Assembly (NCBI GenBank): GCA_947361225.1
Contig: CANAIK010000015.1
Span: forward strand, 1 to 35,077
Direction of reading: 5' to 3'
Origin: an uncultured bacterium
GTDB taxonomy: Bacteria > Cyanobacteriota > Vampirovibrionia > Gastranaerophilales > Gastranaerophilaceae
DNA: 35,077 bases
A model generated the notes under the pieces. It had not been told where the DNA came from. It did not search any database and saw only the letters and a list, made by a program, of their open reading frames with translations. Below, piece by piece: positions 8,008 through 14,584 of the stretch (positions are counted from its first letter, which is position 1; the number at the start of each line of letters is the position of its first letter). The position numbers were made by a program, and so were the translations under genes.

Positions 8008-8036
8008 ATCATAAAAATTATGAAAGAAATAAGCAA
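8008..8036 (-). promoter_or_regulatory. Promoter for the binding-protein operon, inside the divergent yitT-like gene
   Basis: On the minus strand TTGCTT (8031-8036) and TATGAT (8008-8013) are 17 bases apart, a sigma-70-like layout. The -10 box ends 11 bases before the ATG at 7996, leaving a leader of only about five bases. On the plus strand TATCAT (8007-8012) lies 7 bases before the ATG at 8020 but lacks a good -35. Confidence 0.55.
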
Positions 8037-8850
8037 GAATTTAATATTTTGCACTCTTGGTGCTTTTTTAGCGGCTTTTGCGCTCGAATGTTTTTTAGTT
8101 CCCAATAACATTATCGACGGCGGAGTTGTCGGAATTTCAATAATGGCTAGCTATATAACCAAATTCAACCTTGGAATATTTTTGGTTGTGCTTAATATTC
8201 CTTTTTTATTCCTTGCTTTAAGTGAATTTGGTAAAAAATTTATATTCCTTGCGATTTATAGCGTTGGAATTCTTGCGTTGTTTGTAAACCTGGTTTCTTC
8301 TAATATCCCTGTTGTGACTGATGATTTGGTGTTGTCCGCTTTGTTTGGAGGAGGAATTTTAGGGGTCGGAGTAGGAATTGTCTTAAAAAACAACGCTTGT
8401 ATGGATGGAACCGAATTTCTAGCAATGAAAATTTCAAAAAAATATCCTTATTCGGTCGGTGAAATTATAATGTTTATCAATGTTTTTATTTTCGCTGCCG
8501 CAGGGTTTTTATACGGCTGGAAACAAGCAATGTATTCAACCTTAACTTATTTAGTGGCGTCAAAAGCAATCGATGCTGTGGTTCAAGGGTTAAGTGAAGA
8601 AAAATCAATTAGAATAATTAGCGATAAGGGTCACGAATTAGGCAGTGCGATAATTAAAAATCTTAATAAAACCGTAACATATATTGAGGCTCAAGGCGGG
8701 TATTCACAAGCCAAAAAAACTATGGTTTATTGCATTGTTCCAAGAATTGAGCTTAATAAATTAAGAGAACTTGTGGCGTCTATTGATGAAGATGCATTTT
8801 TCTCAATTGAGAATGTTCACGAAGTTTATGGAAAACGTTATAAAAAATAA
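8020..8850 (+). CDS. YitT-family membrane protein (DUF161 plus DUF2179)
   Basis: A 276-residue integral membrane protein of the YitT family, widespread in Firmicutes and of uncertain transport role. About five hydrophobic helices cover residues 8-180. The family signature segments are visible: ECFLVPNNIIDGGVVGISIM after helix 1, GGGILGVGVGIVLKNNACMDGTEFLA in the middle, and YSVGEIIMFINV. The cytosolic C-terminal ferredoxin-like DUF2179 domain (about residues 195-276) contains GHELGSAIIKNLNKTVTYIE, GGYSQAKKTMVYCIV and SIDEDAFFSIENVHEVYG. The gene is divergent from the binding-protein gene with only 23 bases between starts and no ribosome site, so its message may be leaderless. A terminator follows. 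Confidence 0.9.
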   Translation: MKEISKNLIFCTLGAFLAAFALECFLVPNNIIDGGVVGISIMASYITKFNLGIFLVVLNIPFLFLALSEFGKKFIFLAIYSVGILALFVNLVSSNIPVVTDDLVLSALFGGGILGVGVGIVLKNNACMDGTEFLAMKISKKYPYSVGEIIMFINVFIFAAAGFLYGWKQAMYSTLTYLVASKAIDAVVQGLSEEKSIRIISDKGHELGSAIIKNLNKTVTYIEAQGGYSQAKKTMVYCIVPRIELNKLRELVASIDEDAFFSIENVHEVYGKRYKK

Positions 8851-8853
8851 ATA

Positions 8854-8882
8854 AGTGGAATATATTAATTATATAATCCACT
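8854..8882 (+). other. Imperfect inverted repeat just after the YitT gene
   Basis: AGTGGA (8854-8859) pairs with TCCACT (8877-8882); the AT-rich middle (ATATA with TATAT) extends the stem with one unpaired base. No T run follows. It precedes the true terminator and could stabilise the 3' end of the message. Confidence 0.4.
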
Positions 8883-8896
8883 GTACGAACCGGTTG

Positions 8897-8929
8897 ACGC
8901 ATCCTTGATTTTATCAGGGGTGCGTTTTT
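8897..8929 (+). terminator. Intrinsic terminator of the YitT gene
   Basis: Arms ACGCATCCTTGA and TCAGGGGTGCGT pair over twelve positions with two G-T wobbles, enclosing a five-base loop, and a T5 tract follows. It is on the plus strand, 46 bases after the stop of the YitT gene, and separates it from the convergent hydrolase gene. Confidence 0.85.
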
Positions 8930-8941
8930 CGTTTATTTAAT

Positions 8942-9697
8942 TTAATTTACAATAAAATTAACAATATCGCTAATCGCATTTTTATTTGCTTTTAAAAGCT
9001 GAACCCCGGGACCCCCTTGAGGATACTGCTTAATTGCGGGTTTTGTTTCTGTGTAGAAATTAAACAAAATTTTATCTGTTTTAGATAACAAAACCAAAAA
9101 CTTTGTTTCTCTGTAATTTGCAACCTTAACCGGAATGTAAAGATTTTTAAAATTAAGCATTGGAGATATCATAACAAACTTTACAGGTTTCTTTTTTAAA
9201 GTTTCACCCGCAATTACTCCTGCGCTTGCGCCTAAATCAGCTCCGATAAAAATAACTTCATTACAGTTAATATTAGGATAATTACTTTTAACGTAATTAA
9301 TTGATTCGCTGATATCCAGAGGGAGTTTTTGCCAGTCGGCGTTTTTGAATTTATATCTTGATTTTAATTTTAAATTCTCGTCATAAACACTTCTGCCGTG
9401 ACCTCTTAAATCCATTGCAAGAACGTTGTATCCGTTTAATCTTAGCTCTTGCGCCAAGGATTGCCAGCTTGAGCTGTTAAGAGCAAAGGAGTGGAGCGCA
9501 ACAACAAGAGGTTTGTTTGTTTTGGGTTTTGCTAAATATAAATCACCAACCAAAATGAACTTATCTTTTGTTGTGAACTCAATTTTGTGTTTAGTCTGCA
9601 CTTTTTTTGTTTTTGTATTTGTAGCAAAAACAGGATTTTGTGCAATATCGCACAACAAAAATAAAGCAAATAAAAATATTGTAATTATTTTTCTCAT
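8942..9697 (-). CDS. Secreted alpha/beta-hydrolase-fold protein with atypical active site
   Basis: A 251-residue exported protein: signal peptide about residues 1-25 (hydrophobic TIFLFALFLLC, cut near VFA-TN), then an alpha/beta-hydrolase fold with the strand KPLVVALHSFALNSSSW and the DLRGHGRS turn. The nucleophile elbow reads FIGADLGASAG, putting Asp154 where esterases have Ser. Asp nucleophiles occur in dehalogenases and epoxide hydrolases of this fold. Asp208 in LLSKTDKILF could be the acid. There is no His at all after residue 100, so the catalytic His is missing. It may be a non-catalytic binding protein or use other chemistry. It is convergent with the YitT gene and stands alone. Confidence 0.8.
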   Translation of the reverse strand: MRKIITIFLFALFLLCDIAQNPVFATNTKTKKVQTKHKIEFTTKDKFILVGDLYLAKPKTNKPLVVALHSFALNSSSWQSLAQELRLNGYNVLAMDLRGHGRSVYDENLKLKSRYKFKNADWQKLPLDISESINYVKSNYPNINCNEVIFIGADLGASAGVIAGETLKKKPVKFVMISPMLNFKNLYIPVKVANYRETKFLVLLSKTDKILFNFYTETKPAIKQYPQGGPGVQLLKANKNAISDIVNFIVN

Positions 9698-9775
9698 AAT
9701 CTAATTTTAACAAATTTACTATTTTTTTTGCTTATTTTTTTAAATTTACATCATTTGGAGGAAATTAGAAAATAA

Positions 9776-9853
9776 ATGTTAAAGTTTTGTATTTTGTGGG
9801 ACGATTATATAAACATAAATAAATTTTTATTTGTTAAAGAGCTTAGCTCTTAA
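9776..9853 (+). CDS. Possible 25-residue peptide (low confidence)
   Basis: An ATG at 9776, 14 bases after GGAGG (9757-9761), opens a 25-codon frame, MLKFCILWDDYININ and KFLFVKELSS, whose stop lies inside the first hairpin of the small-RNA candidate below. The spacing from the ribosome site is longer than usual and nothing else supports translation. It could be a leader peptide or small protein, or the frame may be open by chance. Confidence 0.2.
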   Translation: MLKFCILWDDYININKFLFVKELSS

Positions 9854-9905
9854 CAAAACCTCCTCCCCAAGTCTAGTAGCTGCCTAATTTAGGCGGCTTT
9901 TTTTT
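9820..9905 (+). ncRNA. Candidate small RNA with two hairpins around a CU-rich loop
   Basis: In the 206-base gap between two minus-strand genes, the plus strand has a compact sRNA layout. A TATAAA box lies at 9808-9813. Hairpin 1 spans 9830-9857 (arms TTTGTTAAAGAGC and GCTCTTAACAAA, one bulged A). An unpaired stretch holds ACCTCCTCCCCAAGT (9858-9872), and a GC-richer terminator hairpin ends in eight T residues. The CU-rich stretch could pair with Shine-Dalgarno sequences. The layout is like cyanobacterial Yfr1 (CU-rich single strand between two hairpins), but the Yfr1 core ACUCCUCACAC is not present, so this is analogy only. The 3' end overlaps the end of etfA antisense. No plus-strand gene follows. 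Confidence 0.45.
9878..9905 (+). terminator. Strong intrinsic terminator of the small transcript
   Basis: AGCTGCCTA and TAGGCGGCT form a nine-base stem (one G-T wobble) with a three-base loop, followed by eight T residues (9898-9905). On the minus strand no T run follows, so it is specific to plus-strand transcription although no annotated plus-strand gene lies upstream within the gap. Confidence 0.8.
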
Positions 9906-10926
9906 ATTCATTATCAAATAAAGAAGTAAGAAGCTGATCGATTATCGTTTTTGCGTCATAAACGACCTTGTAATCGCAATAATCAAAAATAGGTGCGTTC
10001 TCGTCTTTGTTTATTGCTATTATGGTTTTACAATTCTTCATCCCGCAAATATGCTGCAGTGCCCCTGAAACACCAAAACCAACGTAAATATCGGCTTGAA
10101 CGGTTGAACCTGTTTGTCCGATTTGATTTGCTCTTGAAACTAAATCAAAATCGACAAGTTTTCTTGTGCAAGCAAATTTCGCCCCTATTAAATGAGCTAA
10201 TTTTTGCAATTTTTCGATATATTCTTTATTTTTGTTGTTTGCAACCCCTAAACCTGCACATAGAACGATTTTTGCATTGGAAAAATCGGAAATATCCTCT
10301 TTATCGTCTACAAGAGTTTTTAACAGTTTCATTCGATAATCAGGATAAGTAAAATAATCAATTTCCGAGAATTCGCCGTTTAAATTTTCATATTCTTTAA
10401 TTTTAAAGGTATTAGGACGAATTGTAGCGCATTCCGGCAGTTTTTTAGATAGAATTGTTGCCATTAACTCGGAACCAAAAGTTGGTCTTGTGGGGGCGAG
10501 TTTTAGTTCCCTATCTTTTATAATAAACTCTAAACCCGTGCAATCAGCTACAAGTCCGGTATCAAGGATTGTTGTAATTCTTGGTGCGATTAATCTTCCT
10601 TGAAAAGTTGCAGGGAATAGGATTATTCTTGAGTTATTGTGCTTATAATATTCGATAAAAGCATTTGCCATTACGGTTTGGCTAAAAACATTGAAAATCC
10701 TGTTTTTAATTAAAACAACTTTATTGGCTCCGCATCTGTAAGCTTTTTTAATACATTCAGTCGGAAGTTCATCGGCACACACAACTGCTTCGATTTCAAA
10801 ATCCGCACCGCAAAGGGAATTAGCCTGACCTTTTAATTCAAAAGCCTTTGAAATCAATTCATATGAAACATCCCCTAGGGTTCTGTTGTTATAATCAAAT
10901 TCACAATATATCGCAATTTTTTCCAT
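9904..10926 (-). CDS. etfA: Electron transfer flavoprotein, alpha subunit
   Basis: With EtfB forms a heterodimeric flavoprotein that carries electrons between dehydrogenases and another acceptor. At 340 residues it has the N-terminal nucleotide-binding-like domain (IAIYCEFD... ILFPATFQGRLIAPRITTILDTGLVADCT) and the C-terminal FAD domain. The FAD segment is clear: GQTGSTVQADIYVGFGVSGALQHICGM, then KTIIAINKDENAPIFDYCDY. It starts 2 bases after the etfB stop and is last in the SIS-etfB-etfA operon. No acyl-CoA dehydrogenase, lactate dehydrogenase or ETF-quinone oxidoreductase is nearby, so its partner is unknown. The last codons overlap the terminator tract of an opposing small transcript. Confidence 0.93.
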   Translation of the reverse strand: MEKIAIYCEFDYNNRTLGDVSYELISKAFELKGQANSLCGADFEIEAVVCADELPTECIKKAYRCGANKVVLIKNRIFNVFSQTVMANAFIEYYKHNNSRIILFPATFQGRLIAPRITTILDTGLVADCTGLEFIIKDRELKLAPTRPTFGSELMATILSKKLPECATIRPNTFKIKEYENLNGEFSEIDYFTYPDYRMKLLKTLVDDKEDISDFSNAKIVLCAGLGVANNKNKEYIEKLQKLAHLIGAKFACTRKLVDFDLVSRANQIGQTGSTVQADIYVGFGVSGALQHICGMKNCKTIIAINKDENAPIFDYCDYKVVYDAKTIIDQLLTSLFDNE

Positions 10927-10928
10927 AA

Positions 10929-11708
10929 TTATTTATCCTTCAACAAAAAATCCAGAATGGTTTTTGAATAATTCTCTGTAATTTCAACGGTATCTTTTTC
11001 GATTGTGGGTCGAAAAGAACGATATACAACGGTGGGAGATCCTATTATTCCAACGTCTTCTTTTTGGATTTCTAAGTCATTTGCCCCGTATTTTTCAACA
11101 GCAGCCCCTTGTGCTCTTATATAATCATCGATTTTAGGAACATAAGTTTTGTCACATTCCTTTTTAACGCTAAATAAACAAGGATTTTGCAACTCGACCA
11201 TTCTTATTGTATTGTCAATTTTTTGCGCCACAAGAGTTTGATTTTTGTCAATTTTATAAACATCGACAATATGATTAGCATCAACCAAATTAAGCAATTG
11301 CGCAATGCTCACAGGAACCTGGGCGGTGTCTCCGTCAAGAGCGAATTGTCCTGTTATAATTAAATCAAAATCAGGAATGAATTTTTTAATAGCGCAAGAC
11401 AAAATTTTTGCGGTTATTAAAGTGTCGGACGCTGCAAAAAATTTGTCAGATAATAAAATAGCTCTATCTGCACCTTTTGCAATGCAATAGCGCAAAGTTT
11501 CTTCAGCCTGATTAGGTCCCATTGAAAGAACGGTAATTACAACATTATCAACGCTTTTAGACTTTTTAATTTTAATTGCATAATCAAGCGCCCATTCATC
11601 GCAAGGATTAATTTTTGAAAGCATTTGAGATCTGTCTAAATTATTTTCTTTGGTCCATTTTATATCATCAACGTCCGGAACCTGTTTTACACAAACTACA
11701 ATATTCAT
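10929..11708 (-). CDS. etfB: Electron transfer flavoprotein, beta subunit
   Basis: Binds AMP or a second FAD in the EtfAB heterodimer. The 259 residues match the family: NIVVCVKQVPDVDDIKW at the N-terminus, LSKINPCDEWALDYAIKIK, TVLSMGPNQAEETLRYCIAKGADRAILLSD, and the nucleotide-site GQFALDGDTAQVPVSIAQLL. The DGDTAQV segment is shared with anaerobe-type EtfB proteins, some of which bifurcate electrons, but I cannot decide bifurcation from this. It lies 5 bases after the SIS-domain gene and 2 before etfA. Confidence 0.93.
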   Translation of the reverse strand: MNIVVCVKQVPDVDDIKWTKENNLDRSQMLSKINPCDEWALDYAIKIKKSKSVDNVVITVLSMGPNQAEETLRYCIAKGADRAILLSDKFFAASDTLITAKILSCAIKKFIPDFDLIITGQFALDGDTAQVPVSIAQLLNLVDANHIVDVYKIDKNQTLVAQKIDNTIRMVELQNPCLFSVKKECDKTYVPKIDDYIRAQGAAVEKYGANDLEIQKEDVGIIGSPTVVYRSFRPTIEKDTVEITENYSKTILDFLLKDK

Positions 11709-11713
11709 TTTTA

Positions 11714-12766
11714 TTACCTGCCATCTACGACTTTTTGAAGCCCTTTAGGGTTATCTACGTTTCTTTTTAAATTAGTTGCAACTTTAAGAGCCAGAAGTTG
11801 AATTACAATAATTATATTCAAGATTGTTGCAATTCTTGAGTGAGTTTTTGGAATTTTAACCAAAATATCGCAATCATAATCCTCATAAACATCGGAAATT
11901 ACAACGGATTTTGTTTTGTATGATTTTAGTATTTTTTTAAGCAAATTAAGCTCAGCCCTTGAACAATTATTTGTTACAAAGGTTAAGAATACCTTTGATT
12001 TATTTAATAGCGCATAATGTCCGTGAATAAATTCCCCCATTGGATAAACTCCGATATTTATATAGGAAGTTTCCTGGATTTTAAGCGCCGCCTCTTTAGC
12101 TAAAGGATAGTTGATTCCAAGTCCAAAAGCGCTAAAATCTTTTTGTTTGGACAAAAATTTCGCTGCATAATCAAGATTATCAACTTTGTCTATTGTTTCT
12201 TTAATACTTTTAGCAACAGTGTAAATATTCTCGGTTTCTTTAGTTATATCAATATGTTTATTATGAGCGATTTTGCAAGCAATTACCCAAAGGGTAAAAA
12301 CACTTGCGCTAAAGGTTTTTGTTGCCGCAATTGCGTTTTCAACCCCTGCGTCAAGATCGAATTTATAATCCGCAAGATGATGAATCGGAGAATCAGTATT
12401 GTTTGTAATACTTAAAGTTTGAATTTTATTCTCCTTAACTTTTTGCATTGAATACAAAGTATCAACACTCGAACCGGATTGGCTTATAAAAATATAAAGA
12501 GCGTCCGTATCGAATCCTTGATTATCCATATTGGAGAATTCACTTGCATATTCAACGGCACAAGGAGTTTTTGCAATATTCTCGAAAAAATATTTCCCCA
12601 TTAACCCTGCATTATAAGACGATCCGCTTGCAACGATTACGATTTTTTTAACCACAAGAGGTAAAGTCACTAAAATACAGTAGTTTTTAATGTATTTGTC
12701 AATCAATTTCTCAATAATCGACCCTTGAGAATTAATTTCATTTTCCATTATGTAATTATTTGTCAT
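11714..12766 (-). CDS. SIS-domain sugar-phosphate isomerase/deaminase-like protein (GlmS isomerase-half homologue)
   Basis: A 350-residue protein made of two SIS domains, the phosphosugar-binding fold of the GlmS isomerase half, FrlB and AgaS. The first has IVIVASGSSYNAG and IFISQSGSSVDTLYS (the phosphate loop) and AIAATKTFSASV. The second has FGLGINYPLAKEAALKIQETSYINI, then GEFIHGHYALL, with the Glu and His used in isomerisation, and the C-terminal NPKGLQKVV strand. There is no glutaminase domain, so it is not a complete GlmS; an amino-sugar or fructosamine-phosphate substrate is the best guess. I chose the ATG at 12766; an ATG at 12748 is possible. It is first of the etfB-etfA operon, an unexpected pairing. 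Its start is 21 bases from the divergent HemW-like start. Confidence 0.8.
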   Translation of the reverse strand: MTNNYIMENEINSQGSIIEKLIDKYIKNYCILVTLPLVVKKIVIVASGSSYNAGLMGKYFFENIAKTPCAVEYASEFSNMDNQGFDTDALYIFISQSGSSVDTLYSMQKVKENKIQTLSITNNTDSPIHHLADYKFDLDAGVENAIAATKTFSASVFTLWVIACKIAHNKHIDITKETENIYTVAKSIKETIDKVDNLDYAAKFLSKQKDFSAFGLGINYPLAKEAALKIQETSYINIGVYPMGEFIHGHYALLNKSKVFLTFVTNNCSRAELNLLKKILKSYKTKSVVISDVYEDYDCDILVKIPKTHSRIATILNIIIVIQLLALKVATNLKRNVDNPKGLQKVVDGR

Positions 12767-12771
12767 GTCTA

Positions 12772-12780
12772 TATTATAAT
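12772..12780. promoter_or_regulatory. Overlapping divergent -10 boxes between the SIS gene and hemW-like gene
   Basis: A TATAAT at 12775-12780 on the plus strand ends 7 bases before the ATG at 12788. A TATAAT on the minus strand (12773-12778) ends 6 bases before the ATG at 12766. The boxes overlap in one near-palindrome, no ribosome site fits either start, and neither has a strong -35. Leaderless messages in both directions are the simplest reading. Confidence 0.45.
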
Positions 12781-12787
12781 GGAAAAA

Positions 12788-13876
12788 ATGATAAAGGGCA
12801 TCTATATTCACATTCCTTTCTGTAAAAAAAAGTGCAATTACTGCGCATTTTGTTCATTTGAGCTGTTAAAGCATAAGGAAATTTATATTAAGAGTTTGCT
12901 TAATGAAATTAAACATTTCTATAGGGGAGAAAGGGTTAAAACGCTTTATTTTGGCGGAGGAACGCCTTATTTATTAAATGTTAACGAACTAGCGCAAATT
13001 ATTTCTTGTTTTAATTATCAAACCGATCCTGAAATTACTCTTGAGCTAAATCCGGCTGAAGTTGATAAAAAAAAGTTAAAAGAGCTTAAAAACCTTGGTG
13101 TTAACCGATTGAGCGTCGGGGTTCAGAGTTTTTGCAACGATTTTTTAAAGACAATCGGAAGAAACCATACAAAAAAAGATATTATAACTACGATTGATAA
13201 AATTAAGGATTGTAACTATAAAAATATTAGCGTTGATTTAATGTATGGACTTCCAAATCAATCACAAGAGGATTTTAACAACGATTTAATGCAATTATTA
13301 AATTTAAATATAAATCACGTTTCTTTGTATGGATTAAAAATTGAACCGGGGACATATTTTTACAAAAATCCTCCAAAAAACTTACCCTCACTTGATTTGC
13401 AGGCTGGAATGTACAAAAATGCCATTCAAATATTAAACGATAAATTTATTCATTATGAGTTCTCGAATTTTTCGACAAACGAACAATTTATATCGCAACA
13501 CAACTGTCTTTATTGGAATAATGAAAACTACTACGGATTTGGTTTAAGTGCCGCAGGATATATTGATAATAAGCGCTATACCAATACTTATAACCTAAAA
13601 AAATATTTAAATAATCCTATTGAAAAAGAATTTCAAGTTTTATCCAAGGAACAAATGATTGAAGAAGAAGTTTTTTTGGGGTTAAGATTGCTTAAGGGGT
13701 TGGATTTTACAAAAATTAACAAAAAATTCGATATTGATATTTATAATTATTATAAAAAAGAATTTGATAAATTTTTATCATATAAATTATTAGAAAAAAC
13801 GCAAAACGGAGTAAAATTGACGCTTAAAGGGATTTTGGTTTCAAATGAAGTGTTGTGCGAGTTTATTAGAACTTAA
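12788..13876 (+). CDS. hemW: HemW-like radical SAM protein
   Basis: A member of the coproporphyrinogen-III-oxidase-like group of radical SAM enzymes. HemW proteins bind heme and a 4Fe-4S cluster and are thought to deliver heme, rather than oxidise coproporphyrinogen. The cluster motif is GIYIHIPFCKKKCNYCAF (CxxxCxxC). Then come TLYFGGGTPYLL, the SAM-site LGVNRLSVGVQSF, SVDLMYGLPNQSQEDF and HVSLYGLKIEPGT, with a C-terminal HemW domain (EEVFLGLRLLKGLDF). From the ATG at 12788 it is 362 residues, close to the usual length; the family normally begins within a few residues of YIHIPFC, which rules out the longer frame from 12725. It heads a plus-strand run ending in dxr. Confidence 0.88.
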   Translation: MIKGIYIHIPFCKKKCNYCAFCSFELLKHKEIYIKSLLNEIKHFYRGERVKTLYFGGGTPYLLNVNELAQIISCFNYQTDPEITLELNPAEVDKKKLKELKNLGVNRLSVGVQSFCNDFLKTIGRNHTKKDIITTIDKIKDCNYKNISVDLMYGLPNQSQEDFNNDLMQLLNLNINHVSLYGLKIEPGTYFYKNPPKNLPSLDLQAGMYKNAIQILNDKFIHYEFSNFSTNEQFISQHNCLYWNNENYYGFGLSAAGYIDNKRYTNTYNLKKYLNNPIEKEFQVLSKEQMIEEEVFLGLRLLKGLDFTKINKKFDIDIYNYYKKEFDKFLSYKLLEKTQNGVKLTLKGILVSNEVLCEFIRT

Positions 13877-13926
13877 TTTTTGTTAACATAATTGCTATAA
13901 ATTGAAAAAAAATTTAGAATCATATT

Positions 13927-14277
13927 ATGGACAATAAATATACTTTCAAAAGATGGTATGATAAAAAACCTTACACAAATGAGGTTTTATCGATTCTTAA
14001 GGATTTATCCCTGCAAACCCATTACGATATTGCAAGGGAAGTATTAAGAATTATTGAAGCAATTAAAATAAACTCAAGAGAACTTTCTCAACCACCCTTA
14101 AGTCTGGGCGTTGATAGGGTTTTTGGGCTTTTTTCCCAGAACTACGGGAGAAGATGGTATGACAGAAACCTTCCTATAGCAAGGATTTTCAAAAGTGCGT
14201 CTTGTTTGCAAGACGAGGATTTTCAGAATATTATGCAAGGAATGTTTACAAGTTTACAAGAAGAAAATGGAAAATAA
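13927..14277 (+). CDS. Hypothetical protein (116 aa)
   Basis: Not recognised. The 116 residues are soluble and rather basic, starting MDNKYTFKRWYDKKPYTNEV and predicted mainly helical (SILKDLSLQTHYDIAREVLRIIEAIK). The C-terminal half has QNYGRRWYDRNLPIARIFKSAS. The paired KRWYDKKP and RRWYDRNLP segments look like a short internal echo. It lies 50 bases after the HemW-like gene and overlaps the zinc-finger gene by 11 bases, so it is co-translated with the dxr operon. No function assigned. Confidence 0.7.
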   Translation: MDNKYTFKRWYDKKPYTNEVLSILKDLSLQTHYDIAREVLRIIEAIKINSRELSQPPLSLGVDRVFGLFSQNYGRRWYDRNLPIARIFKSASCLQDEDFQNIMQGMFTSLQEENGK

Positions 14278-14584
14278 TAAAGAAAAAATTATTGAAGATT
14301 TAAAAGAAGTTGTTAATCAAATGAAACTGGACGATATTGAGGAGAATCCGGACAGCGAATTTGAATTTTTCACCTGTAGTTCTTGCGCTAAAGACGCACC
14401 TTTAGCAGGGTCGATTCAATATTCCAAATACAGATTGTGCAACGATTGTGTTCTTTTGTACGAAGCGAGTTTAAAACTTAATAAAGTCGATAATATCGAT
14501 CAATTTATTGAAAAAACAGAAGATTCTCGTCTTAAGACAATTTGTGATTTTATAAAAAAAGAAAATTCCAAGGAAAATAACTAA
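14267..14584 (+). CDS. Small four-cysteine zinc-ribbon-like protein (105 aa)
   Basis: Function unknown. The N-terminal third is acidic and helical (KEKIIEDLKEVVNQMKLDDI), then come two Cys pairs, FFTCSSCAKDAPL and KYRLCNDCVLLYEASL, spaced like a small zinc ribbon. The C-terminus is helical and charged. I chose the ATG at 14267, which overlaps the preceding gene by 11 bases, over an in-frame ATG at 14195 that would lie deep inside it. The stop shares one base with the dxr start (TAATG), so translation of dxr should be coupled to it. Could be a regulatory or ribosome-associated factor, but nothing in the sequence settles this. Confidence 0.7.
   Translation: MENNKEKIIEDLKEVVNQMKLDDIEENPDSEFEFFTCSSCAKDAPLAGSIQYSKYRLCNDCVLLYEASLKLNKVDNIDQFIEKTEDSRLKTICDFIKKENSKENN

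Noticed and set aside
11714-12766. Complete glucosamine-6-phosphate synthase (GlmS)
   Set aside because: The N-terminal glutaminase domain is absent and the C-terminus ends NPKGLQKVV instead of the GlmS AKSVTVE.
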